Source: Saccharina japonica
Lineage: Eukaryota; Sar; Phaeophyceae; Laminariales; Laminariaceae
Length of the DNA: 64,000 nucleotides
Direction: 5' to 3'
Assembly (NCBI GenBank): GCA_008828725.1
Contig: MEHQ01000596.1
Coordinates: 52,534 to 116,533 of the forward strand
Under the pieces are notes generated by a model, which did no database searches, had not been told where the DNA came from, and saw nothing but the letters and a program-made list of their open reading frames with translations. Made by a program: the position numbers and the translations under genes. This document shows, piece by piece, positions 1 to 11,394 of the stretch (position 1 is the first letter of the stretch; each line of letters opens with the position of its first letter).

Positions 1-480
1 TCAGCGGAAGCAGGGCGCGGACGTGGGGGGGGAGGGTGTACTCGGAGTGAGCGCTCAGGTCGGTACCACCCGGGGTCTGCTTTATTTCTGGTTCGTACGC
101 TGGCAGGCCAAGATTTGCAACTTGACTTTCTTGCTGTGCTGCGTGCTGGAGGGAGAACGTCGATACTACTACTGTATTAACGCGCCCACAATAGTTGACC
201 TATATGCCAACACGCAAGAAAAACTCGGGGCATTGTTTCTCTCTCTGAGTTGTTAGGTGAGGGATGAGAGCAGTAAGCTCAACCACTCGCCATTTATTAT
301 TTACTTGGGGTGCTGCAGATAGGTGCAATGCGATGGACATGAAACACATGGAGTGCGTACAAAGTTTAGCATCGTCTGACGCGGGGGTCTGTTTTGAACC
401 CCCTCCCCCCCTCCCAGCTTTGCCGAGCTCGAACGCTCCGTTTCGTTTTGGAAGAATGCACGCGTTCCTACCATGGGATT
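1..480. other. No assignable gene at window start
   Basis: An open frame crosses the left edge and could be an exon cut by the window border, but no family signature or splice pair supports it. A purine/pyrimidine-skewed stretch with a C-run lies near 400-415. Confidence 0.3.
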
Positions 481-610
481 GGTGTCGGTACCGTTGAATT
501 GGCAGCGTTACCGTTGGATCGGTGCCGTTACCGTTGGGTTGGCGTCGTTACCGTTGGATTGGCGCCGTTATCGTTGGATCGGCGTCGTTATGGTTGGCTG
601 GTGTCGTTAC
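481..610. repeat. 20-bp tandem repeat, about 6.5 units
   Basis: The unit is approximately CCGTTGGATTGGCGCCGTTA, with substitutions between copies. Because 20 is not a multiple of three, it opens overlapping frames in all three phases, which argues against coding. Confidence 0.9.
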
Positions 611-1424
611 CTGTGTCTGTCGCCCTTCCCCCCCCCGTTTGTTTGCCGGCGAAAGCTTGAAAACAGGAGGGGGGAAACATGCCAATCACAACAACAATAA
701 CAACAACAACAACGGCTAAACTTCGTAGTGCTACTAGGTCAACTGCTTTGTCGCGCACTTTTTCTGCGGCTTAATTTAAACTAGGTTTTACTTACAGTAT
801 ATGATAGATATAGATATAGCACGTACGAGGACGAGTCCGAGCTCTATATCATTGATGGGGCTCTACCGGTAGCTATCTTAGGTCCCGGCTCGATTTTTGC
901 CCGGTATGGTTCTCGCTGTTGAGGGGAGGGGGGGGGTGGGTGCCGCTCGTTGTATCTTGTTTTCTCGATTTTCATTATTATTATTCTCGTGGGCGGCGCT
1001 AACACGAAGAAAAAAAAAGGTCTTTTAAGGTACGAAACAAGTCTTATGATGACAGCTAGCTGCTGTTGTCAGATTAGCTGCTCGGGATGATCTTTTTCAT
1101 GTCCGTCCGTGGTCACAATAAAAGCTTGAAAGGTTCCAGAGAGGAAGGAAAGACAGAACAATGATGATGTGATGCGCCCGCTAGCCTGGCCGGCCGGCCG
1201 CGCGCGCAGCAAGAATAAAGCTACAAAAAAGAGGGAGGGTCGAGAACACGCACTACTACTACTTTGCCTGCCGTAGTAGCACCATCGTCACCCCCGTAAG
1301 TCGCGGCTGGCGGGACTGCCGGACAGACGCCCCCCCGCCCTCCCCTTTCCCATAATACGCAGCTACATCGAGAACCGCATCTCATAATTCCACAGATTGA
1401 TGCGAAGTTTGTGGTATTTATTAC
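611..1424. other. Unassigned spacer
   Basis: I see no gene. There is a short CAA-rich microsatellite near 688-717 and homopolymer runs near 920-935 and 1010-1018. Confidence 0.4.
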
Positions 1425-1484
1425 GGAAGTTATGTTATTGTTGGTCTGAAGCTGTTTTCTCAAATCACGAGTAAATGATCTCAG

Positions 1485-1860
1485 GCATGACGCTGCCCAA
1501 AAAACTCAATTTTGTCGCGTCAAACGATCCCGAACGGTTGAACCCCATACGGCCATGTCTTGCAGCGTGCTGGGCGCCAGAGGTTAATACTGTGATGCGT
1601 AAGCGACTGTGGCGGCCAATGCTACGCGGAGGGTCCATCGTTAAAACGGGGGTCAAGCTGTACGCTGCAACTCATGACTATCAATCCTATAGCCGGGACA
1701 CAGACGGTCGGCCTGCGCCTATTCCTACTTCTGGGGTGCCGTGTGTGTTGAGCGCCACGTTTTTTACTGAGCAGATTTGTTTCTGCTTTCTCTATAGCGG
1801 AAACTAAGTTGTCTTGTCTGAATCGGTTTTTCTCGATCGCAAGTAAGTGGCCTCAAGCAT
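1485..1860. repeat. Diverged copy of a ~255-bp repeat, interrupted
   Basis: Matches the pair at 2930-3425 over its beginning (from the segment reading AATTTTGTCGCGTCAAACGA) and its end (TCTGGGGTGCCGTGTGTGTT). About 130 unmatched bases lie between, at roughly 1560-1690. The copy is old and broken. Confidence 0.6.
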
Positions 1861-2929
1861 GACTGTTACGACGGCGGTGGTTATTCGGGTACGGCAAATG
1901 CGAATGTGTTGCAGCCAACCTGTACCAGCTATGCGCGGAGGGGCTAGGGTGGGAGTGGGGGTCACGCAATTAGGCGCTCCCTTCTTCATTCCAGTGGTAC
2001 GAGAAGGTTTCCAACATATGAGGCCGTCCGAAGACGGGGTCATAATCATGGGGGCTTGGTCGACACCCACCTCGTATCTATTCGATACCTGGTACTCGAT
2101 ATGGCCCCGACGAACGAATGAAAGATTAATCGATGTCCCGTCTGATGAATGATTTTTTTTGTTTTTTTTTTATCCTCCGGCGGATGGGTCAAAATAAAGC
2201 TTACGCCCTCCACACTTCCACGTCTCACTTCGTGTCGTGTGTCAATTCACTCCATGCCCCCTCGGAAGTATCAGCCCTTGCTGTCTACTACTCCGGAGAC
2301 TTGAGCATGTTGACCCGACCTGACCCCCGAAAGGGCCCGGTGCGGTGGGGATAGCCACCCGGAGAGTAAACTCTCCGGGTAGTGTGGAACTTGCCGCAGC
2401 TCATCCACTAACAAAAACCCAGGCCAAGAAGCCTTCCCGCCAGACTCGGATCATTTACGATCCACCCTACCCGTTTGGGCGTTGGTCCGATGATGTGCTT
2501 ACATATCGTGTCCCTCGTAGTAGGTGAAAACTCATTAAATATTGAATAAGTATGGATTCATTAAAAGTTTACCTTTGTCTCTCTCAGACGAAGAATCAAG
2601 TACAATCATGATATGTATATAATTATTTGCGAGCTGGTTCCAACAACGGGCGGGACTTTACGGGCCGCACGTCACACGGATATTTTATGCTATGTGGTGT
2701 AGTGCATGCTCGATTTCGCTTTGTACTTGCCTTGAGCTCGAAATGGTCACATCGTGAGAAGAGGACATTCTAACCTTTAGACGAACGAGTCCAGGAGACG
2801 GATAACGAGGACAGAAAGCCCTGTGAGTGCCAAACTGAACCTACAACGAAAGCATACTGGATTCAAGGGGAGTGACAGGCATTTAGACCTTAGGCCAGAC
2901 AGAAGATGGTGAACCCAGGGAGGTTATAA
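1861..2929. other. Unassigned spacer
   Basis: Contains a T-rich run near 2152-2170 and short open frames on both strands without family signatures. Nothing else recognised. Confidence 0.4.
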
Positions 2930-3425
2930 GATTAATCTGCTCAAAAATTCAAAATTTGGTTGCGCCAAACGACCCCGAAAGATTGACCCCGGTAGAGCCA
3001 CGAGGGTTGATATCAAAGCCGGAACACCCAGGTGGCCGGCCTGTGCTAATTCCCACGTGTTCTGGGGTGCCTCGTGTGTTGAGCGCCCCGACTCGACTGA
3101 ACGGAATTTATCTGTGGTCTCTGTGACGGAAAAATATTTTCTTGCCTGCCTGTCTGAAACCGTGTTTTCAATCACAAGTAGGTAACTCATGACCCTGTTC
3201 AAAACTTCAAGTTCGTTGTGTCAAACAATCCCAAACGATTGACCCCCGTAGGGCCACGAATACCAACATCACAGCCGGAACACCTAGACGGTTGGCCTGC
3301 GATAATTCCCACCTTCTGGGGTGCCGTGCGTGTTGAGCGCCACGATTTAGCTGAACATGTGTACCGGTGTACTGTCTCTACACCGGAAAAATGTTATGGT
3401 CTGTCTGTGTCTGTGTGAAGCCGTT
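2930..3425. repeat. Two tandem copies of a ~255-bp repeat
   Basis: Copies begin near 2937 and 3192. Shared blocks include CAAACRATCCCRAACGATTG, the GCCGGAACACC block, the TTCTGGGGTGCC block and the ending CTGTCTG. Divergence is roughly 20-25 percent by eye. With the broken copy at 1485-1860 this is a local repeat family; no coding frame is conserved among copies. Confidence 0.75.
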
Positions 3426-3931
3426 CTGGAACGGTGGTCCCCCTTGTTGCACAGTGCATCCAAGTGGGGTTTTTGGTGGAGGCAGGTGGTGTAGGGGAAT
3501 GGGGATGAAGCCGATTCATCCCCGGATAGGCAAACCACTCGCATGTTCAGTCAACACACGGAAACAAATGGCAAGTCTATCCCTGCGCGTGTTGTGTTTC
3601 TTTTTAATTTGTCCTCGCCGGTGAAACCCGCCCCTCACAGCTCCTCCGTTGACCCTCTCTGCGAGTTGTTTTTCGCGCTCGTGGGTGTAGGAATATTATG
3701 CTACACACTACATGTTGAGGACGGCGTCGCGCTGAAAATATCCACAACGTAAGAGCCCAACCTTAGAGTTTAAGTGCATACCAGTACGAAGTGGCACATA
3801 GGCACTTTGTGAGGATACCGTCAAGCTGGAAACCATTACAACAAAAGAGCTCAACCTCAGAGTGTATACACGTCATACCGTACATACCTTGAGGACAAGG
3901 GGGTGGGTTGTTGAGGGCGTGTACTTCGTGG
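3426..3931. other. Unassigned spacer
   Basis: No gene or repeat recognised apart from short T-runs. Confidence 0.35.
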
Positions 3932-4450
3932 GGGGGGGGGGTACTCATGTCGTGCACGGCCGTAGTCATATGACCAAAGACACTGGCATCCCTACAATGC
4001 TGGGACGGATCACGTTGGGTTTTCACGTAACCAGGCAAACATTTACACCAAGCGCGAAGCGCCGTGAGGTATTGGGCGAGTCGCATGGAGGGTGAGCTGC
4101 ATCCTGCTAAGAACGGCCTCTGAGGCGGACTTGCATATGGACGACAGCTTCGATGAGTTAATTTAATTTCTGGTGTGGCCACCTCCGGAGACATCAATGG
4201 GTTTTACTATGTAACTGCCTCGCGGATGCCTTAACATATTAACACTACGTGATACGACCATTCCCCTTGTGTGGAGCAAAGGTTCTCCACCCCGCACAAA
4301 TGATCTACTCGACCGCCAGCTTTGGTGACCGCCAAAAACAAAACAAAAAACGGCAGCCTGGTTTTCTAGCTCACGCATCGAGTGGCGTGTTTTACAGCGT
4401 CGTTGCCAACCGACGCCAACCCAACCGATAGATATATTATATATTTATAG
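3932..4450 (-). mobile_element. R2 repeat copy 1 (LINE-like 3' tail)
   Basis: About 515 bp, repeated at 4826-5353 with the same two ends, so it looks like a whole unit rather than random truncation. Read on the minus strand it ends CATGAGTAC followed by a C-run. The terminal 80 bases resemble the tail of the LINE family at 25421-26545: both carry TGACCATWGACC and CGCATCCCT on the plus strand. No open frame spans it. It could be a non-autonomous element parasitising the LINE machinery. Confidence 0.65.
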
Positions 4451-4825
4451 GGGGGGTAGTAAGAACCAAGCTCTTACCTGTACAAAGGTACACCTGTAGC
4501 GTCACTGGTGCTAACACTACTGATCCGATATACAACCTACTGGGAACACTATATTCTACTGAACAAAATAGTGGCGACGGCGCCGAAGAAGAACGCGGGG
4601 CCTCGTTAACGTGATGGCGATCCCTGTACTTGGCCCGTCGACCCGGCTCTTGGAATGCCGTCGTTTTGCAAATACGACGCATGGTTCTATATGCTCTGGC
4701 CAGGGGGGTGTCAGGCGACGAGTCCGAAAAAAAAAAAAACCGGCACCTGTTTAACACGGAAGCGCTGCCTGCATCGGGCGTGCCCGAGAAATGCCCGGTG
4801 CGCCGCGATTAGCTAGCTGGGTCAG
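4451..4825. other. Spacer between R2 copies
   Basis: No gene recognised; an A-run lies at 4727-4739. Confidence 0.35.
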
Positions 4826-5353
4826 GGGGGGTGTACTCATGTTGTGCACGGCCGTAGTCATATGACCATAGACCCTCGCATCCCTACAATGCCGGGACGG
4901 AGCGCGTTGGGTTTTCACCAACCAGGCAGACATTGCTTGCACCAAGCGCGAAACGCCGTGAGGTATTGGGCGAGTCGCATGGAGGGTGAGCTGCATCCTG
5001 CTAAGAACCGCCTCTGAAGCGGACTTGTACATGGACGACAGCTTCAATGAGTTAATTTAATTTCTGGTATCGCTACTTCCGGAGACAGCAATGGGTTTTA
5101 CTATGTAACTGTCTCGCGGACGCCTTGCCATATTAACACTACGTGATACGACCATTCCCCTTGTGCGGAACAAAGATTCTCCACCCCGCACAAATGATCT
5201 ACTCGACCGCCAGCTTTGGTGACCGCCAAAAAAAAATAACAAAAAAAAACGGCACCCTGGTTGTCTAGCTCCACGCAGCGAGTGGCGTGTTTTGCAGCGT
5301 CGTTGCCAACCGACGCCAACCCAACCTATAAATATATCATATATTTATATGAC
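4826..5353 (-). mobile_element. R2 repeat copy 2 (LINE-like 3' tail)
   Basis: Direct repeat of 3932-4450 at high identity, with the same AT-rich far end (ATATATTTATA next to a G-run) and the same C-tailed 3' end on the minus strand. A minus-strand frame near 4751-5047 contains APSRHC...GHMT, which resembles the C-terminal residues of the LINE ORF at 25426-26466. The two families therefore share a 3' module. Confidence 0.7.
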
Positions 5354-5930
5354 GGGGGGGGGGGTGTTGCAGCGCCGTGCGCCAGGGTTTAGTTCGATAA
5401 AGGAAAGGGGCTATCACATCATGAGGGTGAAGCAAGCTTGACACTAAACAGGTGTGGTATTAACAGTGAGTAGTGAGATATCAAACGTAAGCGTTGCCAG
5501 AGGCAGCCCGGGTTAATTACAGCAGGCAGGCACCAATAACCGTTGTACCTCGAGGCCCTCGATCTACGTACACCTCGTCTGATACTTCCCCTGGGATCAC
5601 AGGCGGCTCTCGCTCTATCCGTGGCAGTGTATGTAAACCCATTGGAACTTCGGAGGGGAAGATATTGCCGAAAAAAAGTACCCGCGTGGTGGCGATGACG
5701 GCAGCATTGGCCGCTCGAAGCAGCCCAGGCTGCCGAGATATTGGTGGATGGATGTGTCTGCGTCCGAAGTGCGACAGAAGGATATGCACGACACGCGTCC
5801 AGCATGATTCCACTCGTTGTATACTGCTGCTGCTGCTATCACACACTCTTCCTGGAAGGTTAGTATCAATAGCGCACTAAGGCCAGGACGATGGATTGTC
5901 GCTATTTACGTAGTAGGTTGATACCTCTAC
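5354..5930. other. Unassigned GC-richer stretch
   Basis: Open frames exist on both strands (plus 5494-5880, minus 5419-5846), but no domain, splice pair or family motif is visible. I do not call a gene. Confidence 0.3.
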
Positions 5931-5963
5931 CCCCCCCCCCCCCATGAGTACCCCCCCCCCCCC
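5931..5963 (+). repeat. C-tracts flanking a LINE tail motif
   Basis: CATGAGTAC sits between two C-runs of about 13 bases each. This is the same terminal motif seen at the 3' ends of the LINE and R2 copies, here stripped of the rest of the element. Confidence 0.6.
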
Positions 5964-7388
5964 AAAAATATATCATCATGCTTATATACCTGGTACAACT
6001 TAATGTATCGTAAAACAAATGCCGAGGATAAAACAATTTGGCCAACAATTTACAATACGTATAGATAATAAGAGTACGTGGTAAGAAGGAATGACGAGTA
6101 AAGACAGCGAATAGAATAGTAGACGAAGCTCAAGACGGAAGTATAGTGTGTACAGAAAGAAGGGAGGAGACTTTGCGCAGAGAGCTTTTGTTGTTGTTTC
6201 TTCTGTGGCTTTCTTCGTTCGGAGTAGTTGCTTATGAGTGATCAATGTTGAAGCTCATCATGCTATACGTACACACATTGTTGTTGAGGGTGGCAAGGGC
6301 AATACTAATAATATAGGAATCCTGCAAGTGTCAGTGCGTTTTTTTTTCAGGTTCCATGATGATGGGACGATTCCTGTCTCCATGGATAGGCATGATAGCA
6401 TTTATTTGTGTCTGATGTGTGTGTGTGCATGAACTGCTGATTGATGATGATGATGATGATGATGATGTTGTTCGTAGTGCCACGCTTGCTTCGCGTGCCT
6501 AAGAGCCTGCCTTATTTCTGCTTCCCCGCCCGTCCCTCAAAGCTAGACCGCTTTGTTTGGCGGCCTGGCTGGTTTGTTGGGTAGGTCTGTACACTCTTAA
6601 TAGCATAGGTCTGAAACATGTATGTATGCGCACCGAAGGGGCCAAAGAGATAAAGAGACCCCGCGCACCGCCCACCCACAGATTCGAATCTTACTACTCA
6701 CTCGTATTCGAATTTTGCCCCGCGAGCTATAAAAAGAGAGGAAGCGGGGGGAAGGCTATGCGTAGTATATAAATAAGTAAGGCGATGCGCACAAGAGCCT
6801 GATGACAGGGGCCACGCTGCTATATGCGGAGACTGCGGTAGTAACAACCAACTAACTGCTGTGTCGTGTCACATTATTCATGTTGATAAGGACGCGTGCG
6901 TGTTGTGCACGACGCACGACACAACCTATGATATGTGGTGGGGAAACCTTGCAATCTTCCGGAATCGGACTACATACGTACGTACGCGTATCATAGCTTG
7001 ATGACGCCTTTTTTAGCAACATTCATAGTAAAGATTAAGATTCACCCCGGAGATACAATTATCATTGCGGACGGCATGGCGTTATCAAAGTAGGTGCTTC
7101 GCGAGCCTCAAAGCTTACGCTTTGTGGTGCTGCTGTAAAACTTCGCTCTCGTTAGAAGCAAAAAAGCAACGTACTTCAGGCACTGCTGCTGCAGCACGCT
7201 CTGTTGTTGGGGTGCTACAACACCTGCTGCACTCTGCAGGGAATGGGGGGTTTCTTTCCGGAGGTGGGCAAAGGGGACAGACAGACAAACAGACAGACCT
7301 ATCTATGATACCACCAGCTATCTATCTGATTGCCTTTTGAAAATGTCACAAACACTGCTGCTGTGTACAGTAACTATAACTATTATTG
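5964..7388. other. AT-rich spacer, no gene seen
   Basis: Contains a GAT microsatellite at about 6442-6469 and an ACAGACAG-type microsatellite near 7262-7300. No exon-like signal recognised. Confidence 0.4.
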
Positions 7389-7463
7389 TACTAATGTATT
7401 CTGTCTCCCTACCGTGGATCATTTAAAGTAAGTATTGGATTGGATGAGGCCTCCTGCGCCGGC
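7389..7463. repeat. 75-bp direct repeat, copy 1
   Basis: Appears identical to 7776-7850 by eye, from TACTAATGTATTCTG to CTCCTGCGCCGGC. The intervening 312 bp is not itself duplicated. Confidence 0.85.
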
Positions 7464-7775
7464 AGGGGGCCTCGCCTGGTATGTCCCCCCGCGCTGAGTG
7501 GACGCTTGGCTGGCGTATACTCCGCGCGTGGTTAGTACCTGTAAATGATCTGGGTACAAAAACAAAAAGAAAATAAATACATAAATAAAACAAAACAAAA
7601 TAAATTATTACTACTACTGGGTGGGTGGGATGGTCTCAAGAATTTCGTGACCAACTCTGCTCACGAGGTTTCGGGAGCGAAAAAGAGAACTGACCTCTCT
7701 GGGATACTCATCCTGAGACATTCTGATCGAATCCGTGGTTCCATTATTTTGGACCCTCTGATGCGATCGCCATTT

Positions 7776-7850
7776 TACTAATGTATTCTGTCTCCCTACC
7801 GTGGATCATTTAAAGTAAGTATTGGATTGGATGAGGCCTCCTGCGCCGGC
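7776..7850. repeat. 75-bp direct repeat, copy 2
   Basis: Second copy of 7389-7463. The pair could be the terminal repeats of a very short TRIM-like element (462 bp in all) or the scar of a local duplication. I see no clear target duplication outside the pair. Confidence 0.85.
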
Positions 7851-7984
7851 CCGTGGTCCCGCCCATACTTAATTGTTACGTTGCCTTGTCTCTGTAGGTC
7901 TGTAGTTGACCACTGATCAGGTGCAGAGTTGTCTCACCCATACTTCCTTAACATCGGGTCAAGTATTTTCAGTTGTACTCGTAG

Positions 7985-8167
7985 TACAGGACAGGACAAC
8001 TAATAAGAAACAGGCTATAAAAAGAAAGCCAGGCTGAGATTTGGAGGACAATAAGAAATTCGGGAGTTGTTATCTTAAAAATTGTTGTAGAAAGCACCCT
8101 CTCTCGAATAAGAAATCCAGCCTGATGGACCAGATTTCCTGTTTCGTATCAGGTGTCCTGTTCTGTA
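7985..8167. mobile_element. Hairpin MITE, family C
   Basis: About 183 bp with inverted ends (left TACAGGACAGGACAACTAAT, right the complement of ACAGGACACC). It shares internal blocks CCAGGCTGAG and AAATTCGGGAG with copies at 11985-12165 and 14602-14773. The family's TA target duplication is demonstrated at 59323-59501. Confidence 0.7.
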
Positions 8168-8388
8168 GTATGCAAAATCTTTCGAAAGCCGGGAAAAACT
8201 CGCGCAGCGTCTCTCGGAATCTCTTGTGGCGGTCCACGTTGCAAAAATGCATAAAACAGAAAGAAGACAGACAAACATAAATAATCATCGCCCGGCGTTG
8301 TATCAGATCATTCATCATGCCGCTGATGATGCCAAACCAAAACCCTCAACATGGGACCTTGCGAGGTCGTTTTCCCCCGTATTGGCCG

Positions 8389-8440
8389 GGGGGGGGGGGG
8401 TCGTACTCATTTGTTGCTTGCCTTAGTAATGTTACGGAGA
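8389..8440 (-). mobile_element. LINE 3' tail fragment
   Basis: A G-run followed by GTACTCATTTGTTGCTTGCC, the complement of the LINE C-terminal coding tail plus its C-tract; very short 5'-truncated copy. Confidence 0.7.
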
Positions 8441-9487
8441 GCAGCCCCTTGTGCTCCACGATTTTGTAGGCTTCGACAGCAAACCATATTCAAGTATATT
8501 GTGTCTGACCTGGTTGTCTCTTGATCCGAGCGAGCGGACGAATTTGGCCGGCAGGACAGGTCACGAGCATGCAGTAGCGTTCCATGTGTCGGATATACAA
8601 GCATTTCGTGCCAGTGATTCAGTCTCAGCGCTCAGTTCATAGGTTCACAGTGCTCAAGTTCACAGGTTCACAGTTTCAAAGTCTTTCGTGCTTTCCAAGT
8701 GATCGACATACCCCAAGCTTCATCCAAGCCCACGCACGTTTGGTCGATCCCCTCCTTTGCTATCCCGCCGAAGTCCTGTAACTCCGGGTCACTTACTAAA
8801 ATATGGAACAATGTCTCCTGCTCGCCGTGACATCCCCCCACGTTCGATGTCTTCAGACCGAGGCAACAGTCCGAGACAACGAACGTTTAAAGTAACCCGA
8901 AGAGCAGGAAAATGCTCGTCAAGATAGCAATAGGAAAAACAAAATTAATTCTCCGTCCTTACACGGAGTACTTAGGTGAGGTATTTAAAACCCCAAAGGT
9001 CTCACAACCCCATCTCCCCGTTAGGCGAGGCGGTGGTCTTACTCTAGTTCTGCAGGCATTATCGAGCTGCTCAAGGCCATAGAAAATACCAGATATGTCC
9101 CAACAGCGGCGGCTCCAGCCATTCCGCGTTTGTCATCATTGATATCCGATCACAAACTACAAACTTTACCATCGCTTAGGAAATCGGTGGCATATGTACA
9201 CCCACCCAATAGGTAGTGAGCATGACATGTCTGTTATTGTTGCAAGCTTGAGCCCTCAGCGTAGTAACGCGTGTGTATTCTTTGAGGATCCTAGCCAGAG
9301 ACTCAAACGTATGATCAAAGCAGAATTGCGGCCAGTCGATAGCCACTCTGCCACTCCCCCCCCTTGCCGTGACGGTGTGTCGGCAAAACCAATGGCGGAG
9401 TGCGCCCAACCAATGGTACCTGCTGTTATATATTCCAGGGCAGTGGGCGTCCGATGTAAAGATATGTCAATCTCTTCGTTTTTTGTG
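8441..9487. other. Unassigned spacer
   Basis: No gene recognised. Open frames on both strands near 9176-9508 lack recognisable motifs. Confidence 0.35.
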
Positions 9488-9755
9488 CTCGCCGTGACAG
9501 TAATTTGACCATTGACCACGCATCCCTTTCGAGACGGACCACCGTTCCTACCTCCTAATAGAGACACCTCTCCAACATGTGGGCGCTCATTAACCCTTTT
9601 AGAACTGCAGTCCTGTTTTGGGGACAAACCACTCTAATTCTAAGTGATTTGTCCCCAAAACGGGACTCCAGTCCTATAAGGGTTAAGTTGTTTCCATGTA
9701 TTACAAAGAATCTTGTTGCTGATATTCTTGGCCCTTTCCTGTTTCGCCGCCGGTG
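9488..9755 (-). mobile_element. LINE 3' fragment interrupted by a MITE
   Basis: Matches 25442-25600 from the tail (GACCACGCATCCCTTTCGAG) through TTTCCATGTATTACAAAG to the block reading CCTTTCCTGTTTCGCCGCC. It is split after GGGCGCTCAT by the hairpin element at 9593-9682. Frameshifted and inactive. Confidence 0.85.
9593..9682. mobile_element. 90-bp hairpin MITE, family B (in LINE fragment)
   Basis: ACCCTTTTAGAACTGCAGTC pairs with the complementary far end GACTCCAGTCCTATAAGGG. TTA flanks both sides (9590-9592, 9683-9685). The uninterrupted LINE at 25520-25545 reads CATTACGTTG at this point, which is the empty site. Confidence 0.85.
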
Positions 9756-9784
9756 GGGGGGGGGGGGGGGGCGAGTCCCATCCA

Positions 9785-9787
9785 TTC

Positions 9788-9822
<35 letters not shown>

Positions 9823-10223
9823 GATGCATGCTATGATAAAGGTGCACCATGTTTTTTTCTGAGCTCTTCACTTAAGGAGCGCCATACATCACCGAAAATA
9901 TTATTTTGGAGGAAAATAAAAGTGCTGGTGGATGAGAAATATCATGACCGAAGTTTACACTCGAACATATTTCGTCACAAACATGAAATTCCGACGAACT
10001 TGGGTCAAGGAGCCCGATCGTTCAGAAAATGATTCAGCCAAAAAGTGCTACCCCTACCGTAGCACGCGTTAACAACAACAACAACAACAGGATTATTTTA
10101 TTTGTCTCCGCCCTCCTCAGTGGAGCTTACCACTTAGTGTTCGAAATTTGGTCTGATGGGCTTATTAAGGCCGTTACTATCGAAGTACTTTTTGTCCAAA
10201 ATTTCCAAACTTTGGTTCCTGTT
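9785..10223. repeat. Redundant segment left of single N, copy 1
   Basis: Identical in order and length to 10340-10781 except for one CAA unit in the microsatellite. It stops exactly at the N at 10224. Most likely a contig end placed twice. Confidence 0.8.
9826..10067. mobile_element. Family E hairpin-ended element
   Basis: Starts GCATGCTATGATAAAGGTGC and ends with the near-complement CCGTAGCACGC. Internal blocks ATTTTGGAGGAAAATAAAAG and GGGTCAAGGAGC recur in the other E copies. Confidence 0.7.
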
Positions 10224-10224
10224 N
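10224..10224. other. Assembly gap marker (single N)
   Basis: Single N, followed by a GTAC tandem run and then a second copy of the left flank. Confidence 0.95.
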
Positions 10225-10339
10225 GTACGTACGTACGTACGTACGTACACACAGCAATATGAAAGTATCATGTACGAGTACGTACGAGTACGAGTAGTCT
10301 AGCATCCTACATGTACGGCCTCGTTCGCGTAGAGGTTTC

Positions 10340-10342
10340 TTC

Positions 10343-10380
<38 letters not shown>

Positions 10381-10781
10381 GATGCATGCTATGATAAAGG
10401 TGCACCATGTTTTTTTCTGAGCTCTTCACTTAAGGAGCGCCATACATCACCGAAAATATTATTTTGGAGGAAAATAAAAGTGCTGGTGGATGAGAAATAT
10501 CATGACCGAAGTTTACACTCGAACATATTTCGTCACAAACATGAAATTCCGACGAACTTGGGTCAAGGAGCCCGATCGTTCAGAAAATGATTCAGCCAAA
10601 AAGTGCTACCCCTACCGTAGCACGCGTTAACAACAACAACAACAACAGGATTATTTTATTTGTCTCCGCCCTCCTCAGTGGAGCTTACCACTTAGTGTTC
10701 GAAATTTGGTCTGATGGGCTTATTAAGGCCGTTACTATCGAAGTACTTTTTGTCCAAAATTTCCAAACTTTGGTTCCTGTT
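10340..10781. repeat. Redundant segment right of single N, copy 2
   Basis: Second copy of 9785-10223. This one continues into a family F element, so it is probably the authentic continuation. Confidence 0.8.
10384..10625. mobile_element. Family E element (second placement)
   Basis: Same element as 9826-10067, within the redundant segment. Confidence 0.7.
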
Positions 10782-10851
10782 TTTCCTGTTTTTCTTGGAA
10801 ACAAATATTGGAAATTTTTGGGGAAAAACGTTGCTCGATAAATATGGCCCC
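10726..10851. mobile_element. Family F hairpin element, short copy
   Basis: The left end AGGCCGTTACTATCGAAGTA follows TTA. The right end is the complement of GGGGCCATATTTATCGAGCA. It matches the TIR of the copy at 37124-37365, with a shortened centre rich in CCAAAATTTCC. Confidence 0.65.
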
Positions 10852-11394
10852 AAGCAGCCCTCCGCCGCCTGGCTGTTATACTGGCTATATACGTATGTAT
10901 ATACAATACGATCGATAGGTGCCTCTCTCGCGATGAGCGCCTGTTCCGTGCCGAACAACCAACGCTACATAAATAGACGTTTATACTAACAATATTTGAT
11001 CCCCTATCTACTATAAAAATACGTGTGTTTTTTTGTTGGCTATCCCATTTAATATCTTCTCTTTCTTTGGTCCCCCGTAAATAGTCGTTTCTCCTTTATA
11101 TAATCTTTGACGACGATAGATACCGGATCTCGTTTCTGTGGTTCGAAAGGCTCAAGAAAATATTAGATTGTTGCTTTGTGGTGCTCTGATGCTGGATGCA
11201 AGAAACGTCGCCGCCCGTACAATGCCACCGTTCATACAGTTCCCCCGCCCACGAAACGCGCTATATTATAGTAGAGAGTGTACCAAGTACAGACAGTAAT
11301 GGTCCCCCTATAGTGCCGGCATAATATGCGCCAAGCCAACAATACCGGCACTATAATAGCGGCAATAATAACCGGCACTACACTACACTGCCGA
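10852..11394. other. AT-rich spacer, no gene seen
   Basis: Contains several short palindromic GCCGGCACTATAATA-type motifs near 11310-11385; nothing else recognised. Confidence 0.35.

Noticed and set aside
7389..7850. Called as an LTR retrotransposon
   Set aside because: Repeats are only 75 bp, lack TG...CA ends, and no primer-binding site or target duplication is seen.
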